Origin: Flavobacterium selenitireducens
Lineage (GTDB): Bacteria > Bacteroidota > Bacteroidia > Flavobacteriales > Flavobacteriaceae
Assembly (NCBI RefSeq): GCF_014748335.1
Contig: NZ_JAAVIY010000001.1
Location: forward strand, 620,001-684,000
Reading direction: 5' to 3'
DNA length: 64,000 nucleotides
Within the stretch, counting starts at the first letter, position 1. Each line of letters starts with the position of its first letter. Of the stretch, positions 32,764 to 40,168 are shown piece after piece. The translations under genes were made by a program, and so were the position numbers. The notes beneath the pieces are model-generated. The model had not been told where the DNA came from. It saw only the letters and a program-made list of their open reading frames with translations, and made no database searches.

Positions 32764-33978
32764 ATGAGATTACACCGAAACTTGGTTTATACCACGATAG
32801 ATTCCCTGAACGCCATTTTCAACGAAGGCGAGTATGCCGATAAGGCTGTTGCCCGCGCCCTAAAAAAAGACAAACGCTGGGGAAGTGCCGACCGCAAGTT
32901 CGTCGCGGAAACCATTTATGAGATTGTACGCTGGAAAAGGCTTTACGCCGAAATTGCCGAAGTCAGGGAACCCTTCGACCGGGACAACATCTGGCGATTG
33001 TTTGCAGTCTGGGCCGTTTTGCGTGGTTATCCGATCCCGGATTGGACGCAACTTCAGGGCACTCCCGAGCGCAAGATCAAAGGTCGTTTTGACGAACTTT
33101 CCAAAACGCGTAAACTCAAGGAGTCCATTCCGGATTGGATGGACGAACTCGGCGTCAGGGAACTTGGAGAGGAAAAATGGGCAAAGGAGATCCATGCGCA
33201 AAACCAGCCGGCAAAGGTTATTTTGCGCGTCAATACGCTGAAGACCACAAAAGAAAAACTGCGTGCCATTCTCATGGACCTCAATATCGAAACGGATTAT
33301 CTCGACGGCCAGCCCGACGCTTTGGTACTCAGGGAACGTGCCAATGTGTTTCTCACCGATGCGTTTAAAGAAGGTTTTTTCGAAGTCCAGGACGCCAGTT
33401 CGCAATTGGTTGCGCCTATGTTGGATGTACAACCTGGAATGCGGGTCGTCGATGCCTGCGCCGGAGCTGGGGGAAAAACGCTTCACCTGGCCTCGTTGAT
33501 GCAGAACAAAGGCCAGTTGATCGCAATGGATCTTTACGAAAGCAAGCTCAAGCAACTCAAACTTCGGGCGAAGCGAAACAGTGCGTTCAATATCGAGTAC
33601 CGCATCATCGATTCGACTAAAGTCATCAAGAAATTGCAGGAAAAAGCCGACCGCGTCCTGATCGATGCGCCTTGCAGCGGATTGGGCGTGCTCAAGCGCA
33701 ACCCGGATGCGAAATGGAAACTACAACCGGAATTCATCGACAACATCCGAAAAGTCCAGTCTGAAGTGCTGGAAAGCTATTCAAGGATGGTAAAACCCGG
33801 CGGAAAACTCGTTTACGCTACCTGCTCGGTGCTACCATCTGAAAACCAGGAACAAATCGAGCGTTTCCTGACCACCGACGCCGGCAAAAACTTTACCTTT
33901 GTGAAAGACGAAAAAATCCTGGCTTCCGAATCAGGATTTGACGGATTCTACATGGCATTACTAGAAAGAAAACAATAA
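32764..33978 (+). CDS. RsmB/NOP2/Sun-family RNA cytosine-C5 methyltransferase
   Basis: 404 residues. A NusB-like helical N-terminal region (about 1-130) is followed by the Rossmann methyltransferase domain. It has the SAM motif VVDACAGAGGKTLHLA, motif IV DAPCSGLGVLKRNPD and motif VI YATCSVLPSENQEQ, with the two catalytic cysteines typical of m5C RNA methyltransferases. It most likely modifies 16S rRNA (RsmB-like); the exact site cannot be read from the sequence. The endonuclease gene follows after 11 bp, so the two may share a transcript. Confidence 0.9.
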   Translation: MRLHRNLVYTTIDSLNAIFNEGEYADKAVARALKKDKRWGSADRKFVAETIYEIVRWKRLYAEIAEVREPFDRDNIWRLFAVWAVLRGYPIPDWTQLQGTPERKIKGRFDELSKTRKLKESIPDWMDELGVRELGEEKWAKEIHAQNQPAKVILRVNTLKTTKEKLRAILMDLNIETDYLDGQPDALVLRERANVFLTDAFKEGFFEVQDASSQLVAPMLDVQPGMRVVDACAGAGGKTLHLASLMQNKGQLIAMDLYESKLKQLKLRAKRNSAFNIEYRIIDSTKVIKKLQEKADRVLIDAPCSGLGVLKRNPDAKWKLQPEFIDNIRKVQSEVLESYSRMVKPGGKLVYATCSVLPSENQEQIERFLTTDAGKNFTFVKDEKILASESGFDGFYMALLERKQ

Positions 33979-33989
33979 GGAATATCCAA

Positions 33990-35057
33990 ATGAGAAAATT
34001 TTACGCATTAGTCGCCACTGCCCTCTCTTCACTTGCATTTGCCCAACAGGGCGCACCCGCGGCTCCATATTACAACGGCTTCAACTGGACGCTTACGGGA
34101 ACTTCCCTGAGAACCGCATTGGCAACACTGACGATCAACAAGCATACGAACAACCTTAGTTATTCGGAAGTTTGGGATGCTTTGCAACTTGTAGACCGCG
34201 ACCCGTCGAATACCAGCAATGTACTATTGGTTTACGGATGGGAAAACGGCGCTGACGGTGACGATACAAACGACCGTTCCCGCGACCGATTCGAGAACGG
34301 AGGAGATTTGGGTGAGTGGAACCGCGAACACACTTTCGCCCAGGCGCTCGGCAACCCTGCATTGGGTCAAACTGGTCCGGGAGCCGATGCCCATCATTTG
34401 CGCGCTTCGGATGTGCAACGCAACAACATGCGCGGCAACCTGAAATTCGCGTCGGGCTCGGGAATACCTTCGGGAACGTCCGGTTCGGGTTGGTATCCCG
34501 GAGACGAGTGGAAAGGCGATATCGCCCGGATGATGATGTACATGTACCTGCGCTACGGCAGCCAGTGTCTTCCGACAGCAGTGGGATTGGGCGCAACGGC
34601 TTCGACCGACGCCAACATGCCTCAGATCTTCCTGCAATGGAATGCCGAAGATCCTGTTTCACAGTACGAGGACAACCGCAACAGCTATATGGACAGCAAT
34701 GGGGCGTTCGCCCAGAGAAACCGCAACCCGTTTATCGACAATCCGTACCTGGCCACTGTCATCTGGGGAGGTCCTGTCGCACAGAACCGCTGGCCGAACC
34801 TTTCTACCGTCGACTATGCGTGGGAGACTTCGGTGTCGGTTTACCCGAATCCGACGCACGGCAAAATCAACATCAGCAGCGAGGCCGATCTTGAGGAAAT
34901 CGAAATCATTTCGGTCAACGGACAAGTCATCATGCGTGTCCAAAACCCAGTATTTTCAGATAATACGTTCAGTATCGACAACCTGCCGAAAGGATTTTAC
35001 CTGATGCGGATTACATCGGACAACAAGTCGATGGTCAAGAAAGTACTCGTCAACTGA
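33990..35057 (+). CDS. secreted endonuclease I with T9SS sorting domain
   Basis: 355 residues. Signal peptide ending near ALSSLAFAQ, then an endonuclease I (Vvn/EndA-type beta-beta-alpha metal) domain. WNREHTFAQALG and DAHHLRASDVQRNNMRGNLK supply the catalytic His and Mg-binding Asn. The C-terminal ~80 residues are a T9SS type A sorting domain (VYPNPTHGKINI, VNGQVIMRV, LPKGFYLMRI). It degrades extracellular DNA/RNA non-specifically. A paralogue follows directly. Confidence 0.92.
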   Translation: MRKFYALVATALSSLAFAQQGAPAAPYYNGFNWTLTGTSLRTALATLTINKHTNNLSYSEVWDALQLVDRDPSNTSNVLLVYGWENGADGDDTNDRSRDRFENGGDLGEWNREHTFAQALGNPALGQTGPGADAHHLRASDVQRNNMRGNLKFASGSGIPSGTSGSGWYPGDEWKGDIARMMMYMYLRYGSQCLPTAVGLGATASTDANMPQIFLQWNAEDPVSQYEDNRNSYMDSNGAFAQRNRNPFIDNPYLATVIWGGPVAQNRWPNLSTVDYAWETSVSVYPNPTHGKINISSEADLEEIEIISVNGQVIMRVQNPVFSDNTFSIDNLPKGFYLMRITSDNKSMVKKVLVN

Positions 35058-35073
35058 TAGTTAAAAGCATCAC

Positions 35074-35101
35074 AAGCTCCCAGGCCGGGAGCTTTTTTTT
35101 T
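35074..35101 (+). terminator. terminator between the two endonuclease genes
   Basis: AAGCTCCC (35074-35081), loop AGGCC, GGGAGCTT (35087-35094), then a T-run. The two nucleases are therefore mostly separate transcripts. Confidence 0.92.
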
Positions 35102-35219
35102 GTCCGATCGTTACCTCCTTCCACGTTGTGGTTCGTCCACTTAACTGTTTGTTCATCAAAAGTTAAAGTTTGCCGCTGAACGACATTTCCCATTACACTT
35201 GCCGTCCAAAATAAATTTA

Positions 35220-36296
35220 ATGAGAACATTTTTACACTGCTGCTTCCTGATCTTTGGACTCGGCGCTTTTGCCCAAATCCCTGCGGGCTACTACAACAAT
35301 GCTACCGGTTCGGGCTATGCGCTTAAGACGCAGCTGTACAACATTATCAAGGGACATACGACGAAGTCTTACAATCAGTTGTACGTGTGCTACCAGACGT
35401 CAGATCGCGATTATTTTTACGAAAACGACGGCACTATTCTCGACGTATATTCGGAAAAGCCCGGCGGAACCGATTCGTATACATATTCGGCTACGAATTC
35501 AAACGACCGCTGCGGCAATTATGCTGTGGAAGGCGACTGTTACAACCGCGAACACTTGATGCCGCAAAGCGTTTTCAACGAGGCGTCCCCAATGGTTTCC
35601 GATCCGCATCACGTCATACCGACTGACGGAAAGGTCAATGGAATGCGCAACAACTTTCCTTTTGGCGTCGTGAATAACCCGACCTGGACTTCGACAAACG
35701 GATCGAAGCTCGGCAATAATTCCACGGCCGGTTATTCCCAAAAGGCATTCGAGCCAATCGACGAATTCAAAGGAGACGTTGCAAGATGCATTCTCTATTT
35801 TGGCGTCCGCTACCACAATACCGTGGGAAATTACGAGCACGCTATGCTGGACGGCACGAACCAACAGGTTTTCAGCAATTGGTTTTTGCCGATACTGCTG
35901 CAGTGGCACCAACAAGATCCTGTAAGCCCAAGGGAAATAGCGAGGAACAACGCGATTTATGCGTATCAAGGCAATCGTAACCCGTTCATCGATCACCCGG
36001 AGTATGCGTGCGCTATTTGGTCGGCGGGATGCGCATTGGCAAACGAAGCGTTTTCTGCTTTGGACAATGTTTCGATCTATCCAAATCCAAGCAATGACGG
36101 CCGTTTCTCGATCCAATCGGAAATAGAAATCGATGCAGTCGAAATCGTCAACGTCAACGGACAGGTCATTCGGCACATCGAAAGGCCTACTTTTGAAAAT
36201 AATACGCTTGTGATTTCGGACCTGCCAAACGGCTTTTATTTTGTGAAAATGTCGGCGGGAAACCGCGGGACGACCAAGAAGCTTATTGTGCAATAA
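35220..36296 (+). CDS. second secreted endonuclease I with T9SS sorting domain
   Basis: 358 residues, same architecture as the preceding gene: signal peptide (LHCCFLIFGLGAFAQ), endonuclease I domain and T9SS type A sorting domain. The nuclease motifs are YNREHLMPQSVFN and SDPHHVIPTDGKVNGMRNNF, and the sorting domain has IYPNPSNDGRFSI, VNGQVIRHIE and LPNGFYFVKM. Sequence divergence in the nuclease core is large, so the duplication is old or the two were acquired separately. The frame is open to 35199, but the ATG at 35220 starts a proper signal peptide. Confidence 0.92.
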   Translation: MRTFLHCCFLIFGLGAFAQIPAGYYNNATGSGYALKTQLYNIIKGHTTKSYNQLYVCYQTSDRDYFYENDGTILDVYSEKPGGTDSYTYSATNSNDRCGNYAVEGDCYNREHLMPQSVFNEASPMVSDPHHVIPTDGKVNGMRNNFPFGVVNNPTWTSTNGSKLGNNSTAGYSQKAFEPIDEFKGDVARCILYFGVRYHNTVGNYEHAMLDGTNQQVFSNWFLPILLQWHQQDPVSPREIARNNAIYAYQGNRNPFIDHPEYACAIWSAGCALANEAFSALDNVSIYPNPSNDGRFSIQSEIEIDAVEIVNVNGQVIRHIERPTFENNTLVISDLPNGFYFVKMSAGNRGTTKKLIVQ

Positions 36297-36297
36297 A

Positions 36298-36600
36298 CCG
36301 GCGGGACTTTAAGATGCTTGGCCGCGGGAATGCACATCACATTCGGATCTGCGGGAAAAATTTCTGAAGAGCTCAACAAAAATCCCGGCCGATAGTCCGG
36401 CGGTTTAAAATGCTTGGCCGCGATTCGCCTCACATTCGAATCTGCGGGAAAATATTTCTGAAGAGCCCAACAAAAATCCCGGCCGATAATCCGGCGGTTT
36501 AAATGCTTAGCCGCGAATTCGCGAATGCACCTCACATTCGAATCTGCGGGAAAATATTTCTGAAGAGCCCAACAAAAATCCCGGCCAATAGACCGGGATT
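36298..36600. repeat. three tandem ~95-110-bp intergenic repeats
   Basis: Copies begin at CCGGCGG: 36298, 36397 and 36491. Each contains GCTT(G/A)GCCGCG, CACATTCG.ATCTGCGGG, TTTCTGAAGAGC and AACAAAAATCCCGGCC. Copies 2 and 3 are nearly identical except for an inserted AATTCGCGAATGCAC in copy 3. The last copy ends in the terminator hairpin of rho, and the other copies carry the same half-arm AAAAATCCCGG. Confidence 0.92.
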
Positions 36601-36606
36601 TTTTAT
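36574..36606. terminator. terminator of rho
   Basis: AAAAATCCCGG (36574-36584) pairs exactly with CCGGGATTTTT (36593-36603) around an 8-nt loop; it works in both orientations. Confidence 0.85.
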
Positions 36607-36626
36607 TCAAGCGATAAGTAGAATCA

Positions 36627-38465
36627 CTAATTGTTCATCGAAACCAGGAACTCTTCATTGTTTCTCGTTTTCTTGAAACGGTCGTTGATGAAATCCATAG
36701 CTTCTACGGGATTCATGTCCGATAAGTATTTGCGCATGATCCACATTCTTTGCAACGTGCTGTCGTCGAGAAGCAAATCGTCGCGGCGCGTGCTCGAAGA
36801 CATCAAATCGATGGCCGGGAAAATGCGTTTATTGGCGATTTTTCGATCGAGCTGCAATTCCATGTTGCCGGTTCCTTTGAATTCCTCAAAGATCACCTCG
36901 TCCATTTTGGAACCGGTTTCGGTCAAAGCCGTTGCGATGATACTCAACGAACCTCCGTTTTCTACGTTGCGCGCGGCTCCGAAAAAACGTTTCGGTTTCT
37001 GAAGCGCATTGGCATCCACACCTCCCGAAAGAACTTTTCCGGAAGCAGGCTGAACCGTGTTGTACGCCCGTGCCAGACGCGTAATCGAATCGAGAAGGAT
37101 CACCACGTCATGTCCGCATTCTACGAGACGTTTGGCTTTTTCAAGTACGATGTTAGCGATTTTGACGTGTTCCTGCGGTTCGCGGTCGAATGTCGACGCA
37201 ATCACTTCACCACGCACGCTGCGTTGCATGTCCGTAACCTCTTCAGGGCGCTCATCGATCAGCAACACCAAAAGATAGGCCTCAGGATGGTTGGCGGCGA
37301 TCGCGTTGGCGACATCCTTCAGGAGCATCGTCTTACCCGTTTTAGGCTGGGCGACGATCATGCCGCGCTGTCCTTTCCCGATAGGGGAAAACAAATCGAT
37401 GATGCGTGTGGAAATCGTGCTCTGCTTTTCGGCCAACTTGAATTTTTCGGTAGGAAAAACCGGCGTCAAATGTTCGAAGGAAATCCTGTCGCGCACAATT
37501 TGAGGATCGTGTCCGTTAATTTTCAGGACGCGCACAAGCGGGAAGAACTTTTCGCCTTCCTTCGGCGGGCGCACCACTCCTTTTACAGTGTCGCCTGTTT
37601 TGAGCCCGAAAAGGCGGATTTGGGAAGTCGAGAGATAAATATCGTCAGGGGAAGCGAGGTAATTGTAATCCGAAGATCGCAAGAAACCATATCCGTCAGG
37701 CATCATTTCCAGAACGCCTTCGCTCTCGATTATTCCGTCGAATTCGTAATCTGCATCGCGATAATTCGTCGTTTTCTTGTCCTTGCTGAATTTTTGGTTC
37801 TGGTGCTGGCCTTGTGCATTCCCGTTTTGAGCGTTACCATTACTTTGATTGCCGTTCTGGTTGCCCTGGTTTTGGTTACCGTTCTGGCTACCCTGGCTTT
37901 GGTTACCGTTTTGGTTGCCCTGGCTTTGGTTGCCTTGGTTTTGATTTCCTTGGTTGCCGTGCGGCTGTCCTTTCTGGTTTTGGTGCTGATGCCTGTTCTG
38001 CGGTTTTTCCTGCACAGGTTCCGCAGCCACGGGCGTCTCGACTGTTTCAGTCTTGTATTCGGTCGACGGAGCGGCTTCTGCGGCGGGCGTGGCGGCGTTT
38101 TCGGCGGTCTTGTTGAAACTTCCCGGTTTACGGCCCCGCTTTCCTTTTGGAAAATCGGTTTTTTGGACATTTTCCTGAGGTGCGGCTTCCGGTTCTGCAA
38201 ACGCCATCTCGGTTTGCGGAACTTCTTTCGCTACAGGAGGTTGCGGTTGATCCTGATCCTGAGAGCGGTCGTTGCCGATGCGGGCGCGTTTTTGTTTATC
38301 TTGTTTGACCTCCGGCTGGCCAGGTTTAGGGTTGGCAGCGTCGTGATCCAATATTTGATATACCAGTGTGTCTTTTTTTATCCCGGCGAATTTAATTTTT
38401 CGCGCTTTGGCGAGATCCTGGAGCTCTGGAAGCTTCAGCTCTTTTAACGAAGAAATATCCAACAT
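36627..38465 (-). CDS. rho: transcription termination factor Rho with Q/N-rich insert
   Basis: 612 residues, against ~420 in E. coli. An N-terminal Rho-N/SAP-like helix set (1-45) is followed by a ~190-residue disordered region, of which residues 156-225 are almost only Gln, Asn and Gly with some Ser/His. The RNA-binding OB fold (about 243-320, [17 protein letters not shown]) and the RecA-type ATPase follow. The ATPase has Walker A in [20 protein letters not shown] and Walker B in [16 protein letters not shown]. Hexameric ATP-driven helicase that terminates transcription. Monocistronic. Confidence 0.95.
   Translation of the reverse strand: MLDISSLKELKLPELQDLAKARKIKFAGIKKDTLVYQILDHDAANPKPGQPEVKQDKQKRARIGNDRSQDQDQPQPPVAKEVPQTEMAFAEPEAAPQENVQKTDFPKGKRGRKPGSFNKTAENAATPAAEAAPSTEYKTETVETPVAAEPVQEKPQNRHQHQNQKGQPHGNQGNQNQGNQSQGNQNGNQSQGSQNGNQNQGNQNGNQSNGNAQNGNAQGQHQNQKFSKDKKTTNYRDADYEFDGIIESEGVLEMMPDGYGFLRSSDYNYLASPDDIYLSTSQIRLFGLKTGDTVKGVVRPPKEGEKFFPLVRVLKINGHDPQIVRDRISFEHLTPVFPTEKFKLAEKQSTISTRIIDLFSPIGKGQRGMIVAQPKTGKTMLLKDVANAIAANHPEAYLLVLLIDERPEEVTDMQRSVRGEVIASTFDREPQEHVKIANIVLEKAKRLVECGHDVVILLDSITRLARAYNTVQPASGKVLSGGVDANALQKPKRFFGAARNVENGGSLSIIATALTETGSKMDEVIFEEFKGTGNMELQLDRKIANKRIFPAIDLMSSSTRRDDLLLDDSTLQRMWIMRKYLSDMNPVEAMDFINDRFKKTRNNEEFLVSMNN
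37818..37964 (-). repeat. tandem codon repeat encoding the Rho Q/N/G region
   Basis: Imperfect short in-frame repeats (minus strand AAC CAG/CAA GGC/GGT ...) encode [19 protein letters not shown] sequence. Units are multiples of three bases, so length can vary without frameshift. Confidence 0.8.
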
Positions 38466-38614
38466 GAATGAAAGATGGGGATTAAGTGGGAATGGAAATG
38501 CAATAGAAAAATGGGTGGTGGTTTAACGAACCGTTGTTGAAGTACTTACGGTTACCTGATGCAATATTACGAATAAAAATGTTTTTTCCAATAGCAATTA
38601 TCAAAAAGAAAAAT

Positions 38615-38622
38615 TATTTTTG
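38615..38622 (+). promoter_or_regulatory. -7 box of the DUF4293 gene
   Basis: TATTTTTG matches TAnnTTTG, 20 bases before the ATG at 38643. Confidence 0.5.
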
Positions 38623-38642
38623 CGGAACTAAAAAAATGCCGG

Positions 38643-39053
38643 ATGCTCCAGCGAATCCAAACCGTTTACCTTATTTTCGCTTTTGTGGCGAGTGGCGTGC
38701 TGCCTTTTGTGTTTCCGTTGTGGACACAGGACGGCAAACCGGTTTTCTTTATGCAGTCGTCAGTTTATTCGATACTCTTTGGGTTGAGCACGACGCTTGC
38801 TTTGCTGGCCATCCTGACGTTCAAGAAAAGACAACAGCAGTTCGTGATGAACCGGCTGAACATGATATTAAGTTTAATTTTGTTAGGGTTATTTCTGTAC
38901 CGATCGCTAAATGTATCTGGAGACGCGCCTGTCGTGTCTGAGAAAGGTATTGGGATGTTTCTTCCTATCGTTTCTATCGTTTTCCTTGTTCTTGCGAATA
39001 AGGCCATCAAGAAGGACGAAGATCTCGTAAAATCTGTCGACAGGTTGCGATAA
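38643..39053 (+). CDS. DUF4293 membrane protein
   Basis: 136 residues with four membrane helices (about 5-24, 42-60, 70-87, 103-120) and the family's opening MLQRIQTVYLIFAF. DUF4293 is a Bacteroidota family of unknown function often found opposite rho, as here. Divergent from rho across 177 bp. Confidence 0.88.
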   Translation: MLQRIQTVYLIFAFVASGVLPFVFPLWTQDGKPVFFMQSSVYSILFGLSTTLALLAILTFKKRQQQFVMNRLNMILSLILLGLFLYRSLNVSGDAPVVSEKGIGMFLPIVSIVFLVLANKAIKKDEDLVKSVDRLR

Positions 39054-39085
39054 TCCGATGAAACTTAGTTTATTTTAGTGCGAAG

Positions 39086-39115
39086 AAAAGCCCGGATTCA
39101 CGTCCGGGTTTTTTT
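39086..39115 (+). terminator. terminator after DUF4293
   Basis: CCCGGA and TCCGGG form the stem core with loop TTCACG, followed by a seven-T run. Confidence 0.85.
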
Positions 39116-39140
39116 GTTACCGAATATCGGTAGCGGCTAA

Positions 39141-39162
39141 ATATCCCTAAAATTAGGGATAT
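39141..39162. promoter_or_regulatory. perfect 10+2+10 palindrome, candidate operator
   Basis: ATATCCCTAA (39141-39150) and TTAGGGATAT (39153-39162) are exact reverse complements separated by AA. The palindrome ends 20 bp before a TACATTTG -7 box, so it covers the -33 region of the two-component operon. This position suits a dimeric activator or repressor, perhaps the operon's own NarL-type regulator. It lacks a T-tract and is not a terminator. Confidence 0.65.
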
Positions 39163-39182
39163 GCAAGTGTCACTATTTATGC

Positions 39183-39190
39183 TACATTTG
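39183..39190 (+). promoter_or_regulatory. -7 box of the two-component operon
   Basis: TACATTTG, 17 bases before the ATG at 39208. No good TTG -33 element is seen; the palindrome occupies that place, consistent with activator dependence. Confidence 0.55.
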
Positions 39191-39207
39191 AAAGCAATAC
39201 CAAACAA

Positions 39208-39870
39208 ATGAACCCGAAGATCAACATTTATCTGGCCGATGACCATCAGCTTCTTATAGATGGTATGCAGGCCGTACTTAAAACGCAATCCGGATACGAG
39301 GTTGTGGGTTATTCCCTCAACGGAGAAAACCTCATACAGGACGCCGCTTCAAAAAACGCCGACATTCTGGTAATGGACATCAACATGCCGGTCAAAGACG
39401 GTCTTGAAGTTTTGCGAGGACTTGGCACCCAAACCCTTCCTTTTCGGATAATCGTCCTTTCCAGCTATGACGATCTCAAATTGGTAAGAGAAGTCATGAA
39501 ACTCGGCGCATCGGGTTATATGACCAAACAGTGCGCAGGGGAAAATATCGTTGAGGCCATACAAGTGGTTTACAATGGAGAAGAATATTTCTGCAAGACC
39601 ATCAGCGACAAAATTTTCAACACGTTCGCCAAGAACAATCCGAAAGTCAATACTTCGGCCAGCACTTTCCAGACCAACCTTACCGGTCGCGAACTCGACA
39701 TCATCCGACTGATCTCCCTCGAATACAGCGGAAAGGAAATCGGGGAAGAACTCTTCATCAGCCAGCACACGGTAGAAACCCACCGCAAGAACCTCATGAA
39801 GAAACTCGAGGTAAAATCGTCCGTAGGGCTCGTGAAGTACGCCATCAAAAACAACCTAGTCAATCTTTAA
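39208..39870 (+). CDS. NarL/LuxR-type response regulator
   Basis: 220 residues. Receiver domain with acidic pair DDH at 11-13, phospho-acceptor Asp57 (VMDINMPVKDG) and switch serine in IVLSSYDD. A LuxR-type helix-turn-helix follows at about 155-215 (LTGRELDIIRLISLEYSGKEI, then ISQHTVETHRKNLMKKL). It is the first gene of an operon with a small unknown protein and its probable kinase. Confidence 0.92.
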   Translation: MNPKINIYLADDHQLLIDGMQAVLKTQSGYEVVGYSLNGENLIQDAASKNADILVMDINMPVKDGLEVLRGLGTQTLPFRIIVLSSYDDLKLVREVMKLGASGYMTKQCAGENIVEAIQVVYNGEEYFCKTISDKIFNTFAKNNPKVNTSASTFQTNLTGRELDIIRLISLEYSGKEIGEELFISQHTVETHRKNLMKKLEVKSSVGLVKYAIKNNLVNL

Positions 39871-39881
39871 ATAGCCAACTT

Positions 39882-40163
39882 ATGCCAACATTTTCCTATC
39901 TGGGCACTTATGTCCTAAGCACGAACGACGATCAAAATTACACGATGGAGTTCTATATTCCGAACAATTGCAACTATCGCTCAACCGGATCGTCAGGCCA
40001 ATTTTGTATTTCGATCTCCCTGAAACCGGGTCAAACACAACCTTCTACTAACTTCGTTTCAAACACAGAAAACTACATTTCGTCCCGCACCGGCCTCACG
40101 GTGGAATTTGACCAACCAGATCAGGGAGGTGTTAAAAAGCCGAAAATAGTAGTCGTTTGCTAA
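39882..40163 (+). CDS. 93-aa protein encoded between response regulator and kinase
   Basis: No signal peptide or membrane helix. Composition is rich in Ser, Thr, Asn and Pro with predicted beta strands (TFSYLGTYVLS, YTMEFYIPNNC, QFCISISLKPG), cysteines at about 50, 62 and the C-terminus (KKPKIVVVC). I do not recognise the family. It starts 11 bp after the regulator and ends 5 bp before the kinase start, so it is firmly inside the two-component operon. Confidence 0.7.
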   Translation: MPTFSYLGTYVLSTNDDQNYTMEFYIPNNCNYRSTGSSGQFCISISLKPGQTQPSTNFVSNTENYISSRTGLTVEFDQPDQGGVKKPKIVVVC

Positions 40164-40168
40164 AAGAG

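Noticed and set aside
36236..36610. 124-codon minus-strand ORF with internal repeats (RDFCWALQKYFPADSNV)
   Set aside because: It is the translated triplicated intergenic repeat, overlaps the T9SS nuclease end and the rho terminator, and has no start signals.
36750..38447. 565-codon plus-strand ORF opposite rho
   Set aside because: It is a shadow of rho: the translation is hydrophobic low-complexity ([13 protein letters not shown]...) where rho encodes Q/N/G, shows no family motif, and has no promoter or ribosome site.
39141..39162. Reading the palindrome as a terminator
   Set aside because: The DUF4293 gene already has a good terminator at 39086-39115, and the palindrome has AT-rich arm ends, a 2-bp loop and no U-tract.
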